From: Cellulomonas gilvus ATCC 13127
Lineage (GTDB): Bacteria > Actinomycetota > Actinomycetes > Actinomycetales > Cellulomonadaceae
NCBI RefSeq assembly: GCF_000218545.1
Contig: NC_015671.1
Span: 744,001 to 808,000 of the forward strand
Reading direction: 5' to 3'
DNA: 64,000 bases
Below are positions 17,750 through 23,603 of the stretch, piece after piece (the first letter of the stretch is position 1; each line of letters starts with the position of its first letter). Under the pieces are notes generated by a model. That model saw nothing but the letters and a program-made list of their open reading frames with translations. It was not told the DNA's origin and did no database searches. Position numbers and translations under genes: made by a program.

Positions 17750-18829
17750 GTGGCACTCACCATCGGCATCGTCGGCCTGCCCAACGTCGGCAAGTCCACC
17801 CTCTTCAACGCCCTGACCCGCGCGCAGGTGCTCGCCGCGAACTACCCGTTCGCGACGATCGAGCCCAACGTCGGCGTCGTGCCGTTGCCCGACCCGCGGC
17901 TCCACCAGCTCGCCGAGGTGTTCGGCTCCGAGCGGATCGTGCCGGCCACGGTGTCCTTCGTCGACATCGCGGGCATCGTCAAGGGCGCGTCCGAGGGCGA
18001 GGGGCTCGGCAACAAGTTCCTCGCCAACATCCGCGAGGCGGACGCGATCTGCCAGGTCACGCGCGCGTTCGCCGACCCGGACGTGGTGCACGTCGCGGGT
18101 GAGGTGAACCCCCGCGAGGACATCGAGATCATCTCCACCGAGCTGATCCTCGCGGACCTCCAGACGCTCGAGAACGCCATCCCGCGTCTGGCGAAGGAGG
18201 TGCGCGGCAAGAAGACGGACCCCGAGGTCCTCGCCGCCGCGCAGCGTGCGCTCGAGGTGCTGCAGACCGGCAAGACGCTGTTCGCCGCGGGCCTCGGCGA
18301 CGACGAGCAGGTCCGGGCGCTGCAGCTGATGACCTCCAAGCCGTTCATCTACGTCTTCAACACCGACGACGCCGGCCTGGCCGACACCGCGATGCAGGAC
18401 GAGCTGCGCGCGCTGGTCGCACCCGCCGACGCGATCTTCCTGGACGCCAAGTTCGAGTCCGAGCTCGCCGAGCTGGAGGAGGACGAGGCCCGCGAGATGC
18501 TCGAGGCCAACGGCCAGGACGAGGCCGGCCTGGACCAGCTCGCACGCGTCGGGTTCCACACCCTGGGCCTGCAGACCTACCTCACGGCCGGACCCAAGGA
18601 GGCCCGCGCCTGGACCATCCGCCAGGGTTGGACCGCCCCGCAGGCCGCCGGTGTCATCCACACCGACTTCCAGAAGGGCTTCATCAAGGCCGAGGTCATC
18701 TCGTTCGCCGACCTGGTCGAGTCCGGCTCGGTGGCCGCCGCGCGTTCGGCGGGCAAGGCCCGCATCGAGGGCAAGGACTACGTCATGCACGACGGCGACG
18801 TGGTGGAGTTCCGTTTCAATAAGTCGTGA
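17750..18829 (+). CDS. ychF: Redox-regulated ATPase YchF (Obg-like, OLA1)
   Basis: A universally conserved P-loop protein that binds ribosomes and prefers ATP over GTP. The P-loop is GLPNVGKST (9-17), with VDIAGIVKGASEGEGLGNKF as the G3/switch II region; a coiled-coil insertion and a C-terminal TGS domain (TYLTAGPKEARAWTI onward to DVVEFRFNKS) complete the standard 359-residue architecture. NTDD replaces the G4 NKxD motif, as expected for the ATP-preferring YchF group. GTG start, leaderless. It marks the left edge of the accessory stretch. Confidence 0.96.
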   Translation: MALTIGIVGLPNVGKSTLFNALTRAQVLAANYPFATIEPNVGVVPLPDPRLHQLAEVFGSERIVPATVSFVDIAGIVKGASEGEGLGNKFLANIREADAICQVTRAFADPDVVHVAGEVNPREDIEIISTELILADLQTLENAIPRLAKEVRGKKTDPEVLAAAQRALEVLQTGKTLFAAGLGDDEQVRALQLMTSKPFIYVFNTDDAGLADTAMQDELRALVAPADAIFLDAKFESELAELEEDEAREMLEANGQDEAGLDQLARVGFHTLGLQTYLTAGPKEARAWTIRQGWTAPQAAGVIHTDFQKGFIKAEVISFADLVESGSVAAARSAGKARIEGKDYVMHDGDVVEFRFNKS

Positions 18830-18878
18830 CGGCCTCGCGCGCAGCTCGACTGAGCACGTTTCCGGCATCCTGACTCCT

Positions 18879-19190
18879 ATGAACAACGCGGAGTTCGAGA
18901 GCGAGCGCCACTTCCAGATGTGGAAGTACTCGGTGGGCCATGCACAGTTGCTTCTGCGCAGCGTCAGGAGCGACGGTCACCCGACCCGCATCGACGTGTT
19001 GTTTGTCGGAGTCCGCCGTCTCGATCTTCCGACGTCGTTCGACGGCCTGCGGGTAGAGCGTGTGGGTGGCCGGTTTCGACTCGATGGCCGCGACTGGGCC
19101 GGGAGTGTGGAGGCGCTCAACATGGCGTACGCGGAGGACGAGGGTGAGTACTTCGACCCCAGCCCGTTCGCCGAGGGATCGGGCATCTGA
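18879..19190 (+). CDS. Small conserved protein of unknown function
   Basis: Encodes 103 residues with no signal peptide and no membrane segment. The visible core is WKYSVGHAQLLLRSV, then RIDVLFVGVRRLDLP and a C-terminus rich in acidic and aromatic residues. I do not recognise a named family; the length, acidic character and setting recall immunity-type proteins, but that is inference. The ATG at 18879 has no Shine-Dalgarno sequence; CATCCT 7 nt upstream could be a weak leaderless -10. Codon choice is visibly less GC-biased than in ychF, suggesting separate acquisition. Confidence 0.65.
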   Translation: MNNAEFESERHFQMWKYSVGHAQLLLRSVRSDGHPTRIDVLFVGVRRLDLPTSFDGLRVERVGGRFRLDGRDWAGSVEALNMAYAEDEGEYFDPSPFAEGSGI

Positions 19191-19230
19191 ATCACTGCAC
19201 CAGGAGGGTCTCATCGGGCACGATTGCCTG

Positions 19231-19671
19231 GTGCCGGAACTTCTCGAGACCTTCGCGTTTGGTGTTGCGCTGCACCTCACGACGGCAGCGGAAGGTGGGA
19301 GGCAGTCGCCCCTCGCAGGAGGCTCCGGCCCAGAGGCCCGGTTCGCCTATCGCCCCAACTGGGGTCTGCCAGGTATGACACCACCAGATCAGTCAGGCGC
19401 TCCTGTGCTCGCCTTCTCACGTGAGCATGTCGCACCCGGTGACGAGGTCCGTGTGGTCGTCGTGCCCCCATTCCCAGGAATGATCCCGGAGTGGGAACGC
19501 GTGCAGGTTGGTGATGTCCTCCCGATGTACGAAGGGCCGCATGTATGCGGGCACGGACGGATCATCTGGCGACGGGCCACCGTCCTGCCCCTTCCGCCGG
19601 GAGACGAGAACTCGTTCCGAAACTGGGTTGTTGGCCCAGAAGGAGCATCGGAGCCGGATACTCATGCATAG
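19231..19671 (+). CDS. Free-standing EF-Tu domain-III-like beta-barrel protein
   Basis: A 146-residue protein whose core resembles the third domain of elongation factor Tu without the GTPase domain. In order: VALHLTTAAEGGRQSP (EGGR at 21-24, like the EF-Tu KDEGGRHTPF turn), AYRPNW (40-45, like GYRPQF), APGDEVRVVVVPPFPGMIP (68-86, like MPGDNIKMVVTLIHPI), and EGPHVCGHGRI (like EGGRTVGAGVV). It lacks any P-loop. It could bind an EF-Tu partner, mimic EF-Tu for a toxin, or have an unrelated role. The GTG at 19231 is uncertain, since the GGAGGG at 19203 is too far away. The next gene overlaps its stop by 8 nt. Confidence 0.65.
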   Translation: MPELLETFAFGVALHLTTAAEGGRQSPLAGGSGPEARFAYRPNWGLPGMTPPDQSGAPVLAFSREHVAPGDEVRVVVVPPFPGMIPEWERVQVGDVLPMYEGPHVCGHGRIIWRRATVLPLPPGDENSFRNWVVGPEGASEPDTHA

Positions 19672-19858
19672 GGATGAGGATGGTCAGTTCGTCGTTGCGC
19701 CGGAGGAGATGTTCATGCTCCGGCAGGGCTTGTTCATCACGAAGTATCACCTGGACCCGACCTTTGAGGACGACCTGCACGCCCTCACTGGCGTGACGCC
19801 GGAGGAGTTCGCGGCCCTGCTCGCGCACGTCGACGAACTCGGTCGACCTTGGATCTGA
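19664..19858 (+). CDS. Very small acidic protein, unknown function
   Basis: Encodes 64 residues, cytoplasmic by appearance. It contains LRQGLFITKYHL and TFEDDLHALTGVTPEEFAALLAHVDEL, which reads as two short helices. The ATG overlaps the preceding stop by 8 nt, suggesting translational coupling and a shared operon with the EF-Tu-like gene. No family recognised. Small size and lower GC make it less certain than its neighbours. Confidence 0.5.
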   Translation: MHRDEDGQFVVAPEEMFMLRQGLFITKYHLDPTFEDDLHALTGVTPEEFAALLAHVDELGRPWI

Positions 19859-19878
19859 CCGAAGGCCAGAATGTCCCG

Positions 19879-20280
19879 GTGACGGCTGCTGAGATCTTCG
19901 ACGGACGGACGCGGCTTGCGTTCGCCGAACCTGCTGGTCCCGGCAAGCTCGTGGATTACCTGACAGTTCGCGTCAAGGGACCGGATGTGTCCGCGAGCCG
20001 ACAGGTCTACACGGGGTGGGCCGAAGGCTTCGCGGGGCTGGCCGACTACTTCCAGGGATTGACGGACTCGTGGCGAGGTTGGGACGGCGAGCGCGTGTTC
20101 GAGTCCATTGAGGCCGACCTGCGCATCGCGGCGAGACACGACGGCCATGTCCGCCTCTCGGTCGTGCTTTGGGAGTCCGCCGAGCCACGCGGTTGGCGGG
20201 TCGAGGCGGAGCTACGGCTTGACGCAGGCGAGCAGCTCGCCGACGCCGCCCGCGACCTTTCGGCGCTCCTGCGCCCGTAG
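19879..20280 (+). CDS. DUF6228-like protein
   Basis: The 133-residue product resembles the DUF6228 family of actinobacteria as I remember it. The pattern is a beta-rich N-terminus, GFAGLADYFQGLTDSWRGWDG (aromatic WRGW motif), then ESIEADLRIAARHDGHVRL and a beta-rich end with LRLDAGEQL. No enzyme motif is visible and no function is known to me. The GTG at 19879 is preferred, with GAAGG some 12-16 nt before it; a TTG at 19849 overlapping the previous gene is possible and would add 10 residues. It is the last plus-strand gene of the small-gene group. Confidence 0.65.
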   Translation: MTAAEIFDGRTRLAFAEPAGPGKLVDYLTVRVKGPDVSASRQVYTGWAEGFAGLADYFQGLTDSWRGWDGERVFESIEADLRIAARHDGHVRLSVVLWESAEPRGWRVEAELRLDAGEQLADAARDLSALLRP

Positions 20281-20459
20281 TCGCTGGTCTCTCGGCGGTG
20301 CCGGGTCCGCGCCTTGCTGGCGTACGACTCCGGCTTCAGGAGCCACTGCCGGTCCCACCCGTCATCTCGGGCGTGGAACGGGCAGTCGTGCGGGTCGTGC
20401 CCGCGCCAAGCGCAACCCTTGACGACGCAAGGGCGAAGCTCCGGCGCGGGCGCGGTCAC
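20046..20459 (-). CDS. Doubtful ORF with a Cys/His cluster at its N-terminus
   Basis: From a GTG at 20459 the frame gives a plausible start: a possible zinc site CVVKGC, then CPFH, followed by WLLKPESYASKARTRHRRE. After about residue 60 the frame runs antisense through the DUF6228-like gene and becomes Ser/Arg-rich shadow sequence. A short real protein may have lost its stop at this junction, or the frame may be spurious. I list it only because the first 55 residues have protein-like composition. Confidence 0.2.
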   Translation of the reverse strand: MTAPAPELRPCVVKGCAWRGHDPHDCPFHARDDGWDRQWLLKPESYASKARTRHRRETSDYGRRSAERSRAASASCSPASSRSSASTRQPRGSADSQSTTERRTWPSCLAAMRRSASMDSNTRSPSQPRHESVNPWK

Positions 20460-20676
20460 TGGTCACGCGACGCAGCAGGACGCTGACGTCATCGACACCG
20501 CAGAACCGCAGCATCCGGCGCGGGTCGTTCTCCACCGGGCCAGATTCGGGGAGTGCGAGCACGTGCAGCAGCACGTCGACCGCTTCGCCCTCGATTGCGG
20601 AAAGGCGGACCCCGACGACATCTGACTCGGTCAGAGCAACCTCGAGCCGCTCGCGGTTGTCGTCGCTCCAGTCCAC
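20362..20676 (-). CDS. Small hypothetical protein, C-terminus possibly degenerate
   Basis: Starting at a GTG with AGGA 7 nt upstream, the first 70 residues look like a real globular protein: VDWSDDNRERLEVALTESDV, then VGVRLSAIEG and VDVLLHVLALPE. From about residue 71 the sequence turns into Arg/Ala/Pro-rich low-complexity sequence in a different coding register from the overlapping Cys/His ORF, as expected after a frameshift or an end-joining event. The frame is open up to an ATG at 20757, which would add 27 residues. No family recognised. Confidence 0.4.
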   Translation of the reverse strand: MDWSDDNRERLEVALTESDVVGVRLSAIEGEAVDVLLHVLALPESGPVENDPRRMLRFCGVDDVSVLLRRVTSDRARAGASPLRRQGLRLARARPARLPVPRPR

Positions 20677-20839
20677 GCGCTCATCCTGGCGTACCGCAGT
20701 CTCGACCACGGTTCCCACGAACGGTGAGCCTCCTCGGCTGCCGAAGGCTTGCGTCATGTGGTCGTCCTGCGACTCGTCGTGCCCCCCGCTGTCGTTGGGC
20801 AGTCCCGGTCGTCCTGCTCGACGGTGGTGGAGGTCCGCT

Positions 20840-21355
20840 TCAAGGTGTGGGCGGATCGTCCGGAGCCGCCGCCTCGGTGAGCGCTGCGGCATAGGCGCGC
20901 ATCGAACGCTGGTAGCGGGGCAATGAGTCGAGCTGGGCCTCGAGGGCGACACGCAGGGCCTCATCCTGGTGACCCGCGCTGTGGAGAGCCAGGGCCAGCA
21001 TCAGACGCGGAGCGGACCCGGTCGACTCGTGCGTGGGGGCTGCACGCAGGATGGCGATCGCCTCGTCGAGGCGCCCGAGGTTCCGCAGCGTCGATCCGTA
21101 CTGCACCGCGAGCTGAGCATGCCGAGCCGCGTCGAGACCCAGCTCGAGCGCTCGCTCGTACTCGGCGCCGGCCTCCGCCTCGAACCCCATTGAGTCGTAC
21201 ATGCCCGCGAGCTCGAACGCCGCGCGACCATCGGCCACCGGGCAGGCGTCGGCGAGCTCGCGCATGGCCGCGACACCAGCGTCGCGACTGAGGGCGTCGA
21301 ACCGGCCCCAGAGCTCAGAGACGGACGACTCCCAGCGGTCGATCGATGCGCTCAT
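20840..21355 (-). CDS. Tetratricopeptide-repeat protein
   Basis: A 171-residue helical protein with TPR-type repeats: AAFELAGMYDSMGFEAEAGAEYERALELG, then AQLAVQYGSTLRNLGRLDEAIAI, then LALALHSAGHQDEALRVALEA, all matching the W/G/Y/A/P spacing of the repeat. Such proteins serve as adaptors; no partner is evident. The ATG at 21355 is preceded by GACACT 7 nt upstream, a weak leaderless -10. It lies 39 nt downstream of the cupin gene on the same strand. Confidence 0.8.
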   Translation of the reverse strand: MSASIDRWESSVSELWGRFDALSRDAGVAAMRELADACPVADGRAAFELAGMYDSMGFEAEAGAEYERALELGLDAARHAQLAVQYGSTLRNLGRLDEAIAILRAAPTHESTGSAPRLMLALALHSAGHQDEALRVALEAQLDSLPRYQRSMRAYAAALTEAAAPDDPPTP

Positions 21356-21394
21356 GCGCGCCAGTGTCGCAGCGACGGGCCGCGACCTGCGCGC

Positions 21395-21757
21395 CTAGCT
21401 GTCCTCGTCCGCGAGCGGGCCGGGTCCCACGATGGCCTGCGAGGGCGTGCCCGCCGCGTCACCCTTCAGCTCGACGAAGATCGCGTGGGTGGGGGTCGTG
21501 CCGGTGTTGTGACCCGAATGGCGCTGCGCGGGCAACCACACCGCCTGCCCTGCGGGAAGCGAGACGTCGCGGGTGCGTTCGCCGGAGGACAGCCGTCGGT
21601 CGAACGCTGACAGCGTGATCATCACGCTGTTCGGGTGCTCGTGGGCGACGGTCTGCACCCCGGGGGAATCGGTGTACTCCAGGACGCGGACGAACTCGTT
21701 CTCCCACAGCACCCGGTCGTACTCGGGGTTGGACGCGATCGGGTCGTCGGTGGCCAT
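21395..21757 (-). CDS. Cupin-domain protein
   Basis: A 120-residue single-domain cupin. Metal-binding-type positions are visible in VAHEHPNSVMITLS (motif 1, HEHP) and LPAQRHSGHNTGTTPTHAI (motif 2 region). Known members of this short class act as small-molecule-binding or isomerase-like proteins; the substrate is unknown here. No signal peptide. It starts at ATG with CCCCTC instead of a Shine-Dalgarno sequence. Confidence 0.8.
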   Translation of the reverse strand: MATDDPIASNPEYDRVLWENEFVRVLEYTDSPGVQTVAHEHPNSVMITLSAFDRRLSSGERTRDVSLPAGQAVWLPAQRHSGHNTGTTPTHAIFVELKGDAAGTPSQAIVGPGPLADEDS

Positions 21758-21891
21758 GAGGGGACGGCTACGCCGCGCGTGGGCCGCGGGCGAGGGGGCG
21801 ACGTCCGGGCGTGGTCGCCCGGGACCCGGACGTGTGGCCCGACGCGTGCCCCGACCACCAGACAGCGGTGGGGGCGGGTCGTCGCTCCCCG

Positions 21892-22326
21892 TCAGCCGGC
21901 GGCGCGGGTGATGAGGTCGGTGATGCGGCGGGTCTCGTCGTCACCGATGGTGGTCAGCGCGAACGCGGTGGGCCACATGGCGCCGTCGTCGAGCGCGGCG
22001 GTGTCGTTGAAGCCGAGCGTGGCGTAGCGGGCCTTGAACTTGCTCGCGGGCTGGAAGAACACGACCACCTTCCCGTCACGCGCGTAGGCGGGCATGCCGT
22101 ACCAGGTCTTGGGGGTCAGTCCCGGGGCGCGCTCGGTCACGATCGCGTGGATGGCCTCGGCCAGCGCGCGGTCCTCGTCGGGCAGCTCGGCGATCTTGGC
22201 CAGGAGGTCCGCGAGCGGGTCGGTGGCCGCGGTGCGGCTGCGGGCCTTGCGCACCTCCCGGGCGCGATCCTTCATCGCGGCGCGCTCCTCGGTGGTGAAA
22301 CCCTCGTCCTGCCTGCTCGTCGCCAC
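21892..22326 (-). CDS. DUF1801 / YdhG-like protein
   Basis: A 144-residue cytoplasmic protein. The N-terminus has FTTEERAAMKDRAREVRKA; the globular part contains APGLTPKTWYGMPAYARDGKVVVFFQPASKFKARYATLGF, which matches the fold class once named iron-chaperone-like YdhG/DUF1801. No catalytic residues are assigned in this family. The GTG at 22326 has GGGAGAGG about 8 nt upstream and a TAGCCT -10 at 22359-22364, so this gene has a normal leadered mRNA, unlike many neighbours. Confidence 0.8.
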   Translation of the reverse strand: MATSRQDEGFTTEERAAMKDRAREVRKARSRTAATDPLADLLAKIAELPDEDRALAEAIHAIVTERAPGLTPKTWYGMPAYARDGKVVVFFQPASKFKARYATLGFNDTAALDDGAMWPTAFALTTIGDDETRRITDLITRAAG

Positions 22327-22358
22327 GGTGCTGCCTCTCCCTCGGTGATGGTCAGCCC

Positions 22359-22364
22359 AGGCTA
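22359..22364 (-). promoter_or_regulatory. -10 element (TAGCCT) of the DUF1801 gene
   Basis: Read on the minus strand, TAGCCT lies 32 nt before the GTG, predicting a leader of about 25 nt that contains the GGGAGAGG ribosome-binding site. Confidence 0.45.
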
Positions 22365-22457
22365 GGGAGCGGTGCGGCGGCGCTGCTTCTCGGATCCTGA
22401 CCGGTCGTGGCCCGCGCCGGGGTGCGGGTGTCGGTGGGTGCCGCGACGATGGGCGCC

Positions 22458-23105
22458 ATGGCGACACTGACGGGGCAGCAGATCGCGGATGCCGGTCTGG
22501 TGGGGTGGGTCAACCTGGGCGGGTGCCTGCACACGCGGGTCCGGACGGGGGACTTCGCGGCGGGCCTGGCGCTCGTCGTGCAGATCGGCGCGGAGGCCGA
22601 GCAGCGCGACCACCACCCCGACGTGGACCTGCGGTACGGGCACGTGGACGTCACGGTCGTCAGCCACGACGCGGGGGGCGTCACGCAGCGGGACGTGGAC
22701 CTGGCGCGGCGGATCGGCGAGCTTGCCGCGCAGGGCGGGCACACGCTGCACGGAACCGAGGTGACCCGGCTGGACATCGCGCTGGACACCCCGGACCGCA
22801 CCGAGGTGGCGCCGTTCTGGCGCGCGGTGCTGGCCTACGAGGACCGTCCGGGCTTCGACGACGAGGTGCGGGACCCGGCGGGCGCGCTGCCCCCGGTGTG
22901 GTTCCAGGAGTCGGGGGACGCCGAGCCGCGGCAGCGGTGGCACCTCGACGTGTGGCTGGACCCGGAGCAGGTCCAGCCGCGGATCGACGCGGCGCTCGCG
23001 GCGGGCGGGCAGGTGGTCGACGACGACGCGGCGCCGCGGTTCTGGGTGCTGGCGGACCCGGAGGGCAACCGGGTGTGCCTGTGCACGTGGCAGGACCGCG
23101 GCTGA
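22458..23105 (+). CDS. Pterin-4a-carbinolamine dehydratase / VOC-domain fusion
   Basis: A 215-residue two-domain protein. Residues 1-95 match pterin-4a-carbinolamine dehydratase (PCD/DCoH): a leading helix, then AEQRDHHPDVDLRYGHVDVTVVSHDAGGVTQRDVDLA with the characteristic HHP triad. Residues 105-215 form a glyoxalase-like VOC domain: RLDIALDTPDRTEVAPFWRAVLAY, then RWHLDVWLDP and ADPEGNRVCLCTW. PCD recycles tetrahydrobiopterin cofactors; the VOC half suggests an added binding or catalytic role. The ATG has GACGAT in the leaderless -10 position. It converges on the DUF4180 gene. Confidence 0.88.
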   Translation: MATLTGQQIADAGLVGWVNLGGCLHTRVRTGDFAAGLALVVQIGAEAEQRDHHPDVDLRYGHVDVTVVSHDAGGVTQRDVDLARRIGELAAQGGHTLHGTEVTRLDIALDTPDRTEVAPFWRAVLAYEDRPGFDDEVRDPAGALPPVWFQESGDAEPRQRWHLDVWLDPEQVQPRIDAALAAGGQVVDDDAAPRFWVLADPEGNRVCLCTWQDRG

Positions 23106-23127
23106 CGGGCCGGGACGTGTGTCAGCC
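23100..23127. terminator. Weak inverted repeat spanning both stop codons of convergent genes
   Basis: Arms GGCTGAC and GTCAGCC (7 bp) with a 14-nt loop; the TGA of the PCD-VOC gene and the stop of the DUF4180 gene both lie in the arms. Confidence 0.3.
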
Positions 23128-23475
23128 GAGGCGCGCGGCGAGCTCGGCGTCGTCGGCCACGAACCACACGTGCCGCCCGCGGTTGGACTCGCGCACGTAG
23201 GCGTCCAGCGCGTCGGAGCCCGCCACGTGCGCGCTGACGTCACCGACCACGGCGAGCTGCAGGTGGTAGTTGACGAGCTTCTGGGCGAGCTCGCCGGCGA
23301 CGCCGCTGGACAGCCGGAAGAACTCGGGGTCGAGGCGCTGCGCGGGGATCGCGACGACAGTCACGTCGTGCCCCCATGCCTCGCCGATGAGGTCGGTGGC
23401 GTTCCCGGCACCGACGGGTGCCCCGTCGGGGGCGAGGACGAGGACCCGCTGATCACCCATGACCTCCACGCGCAT
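23122..23475 (-). CDS. DUF4180-domain protein
   Basis: A 117-residue cytoplasmic protein that fits DUF4180. The telling run is LDPEFFRLSSGVAGELAQKLVNYHLQLAVVGD, ending with RESNRGRHVWFV. Its function is unknown to me. The ATG at 23475 is chosen because TACGGT ends 7 nt upstream; a GTG at 23484 would fall inside that -10 and so cannot be the start of that transcript. Confidence 0.85.
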   Translation of the reverse strand: MRVEVMGDQRVLVLAPDGAPVGAGNATDLIGEAWGHDVTVVAIPAQRLDPEFFRLSSGVAGELAQKLVNYHLQLAVVGDVSAHVAGSDALDAYVRESNRGRHVWFVADDAELAARLG

Positions 23476-23482
23476 GCGGCTC

Positions 23483-23488
23483 ACCGTA
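23483..23488 (-). promoter_or_regulatory. Leaderless -10 (TACGGT) of the DUF4180 gene
   Basis: On the minus strand TACGGT ends 7 nt before the ATG at 23475. Confidence 0.55.
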
Positions 23489-23603
23489 GCCCGCCCGCGG
23501 CGGGAAGGTACCGGTTCCGGGCGGCGGGAACGTCACGGACGTCCAACGATTCGATCACCGCGCCCGCCCGCGCGAGCGGCGGGCACGGTGACGGGGCGGC
23601 CGG

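Noticed and set aside
21504..21519. Second CRP-like site (TGTGACCCGAATGGCG)
   Set aside because: Only the left half matches, and it lies within the cupin coding sequence.
21805..21822. CCGGGCG/CGCCCGG hairpin as terminator of the DUF1801 gene
   Set aside because: A 7-bp stem is ordinary in DNA this GC-rich, with no supporting features; left unannotated.
23482..23484. GTG start for the DUF4180 protein
   Set aside because: It overlaps the TACGGT -10; the ATG at 23475, 7 nt after the hexamer, is preferred.
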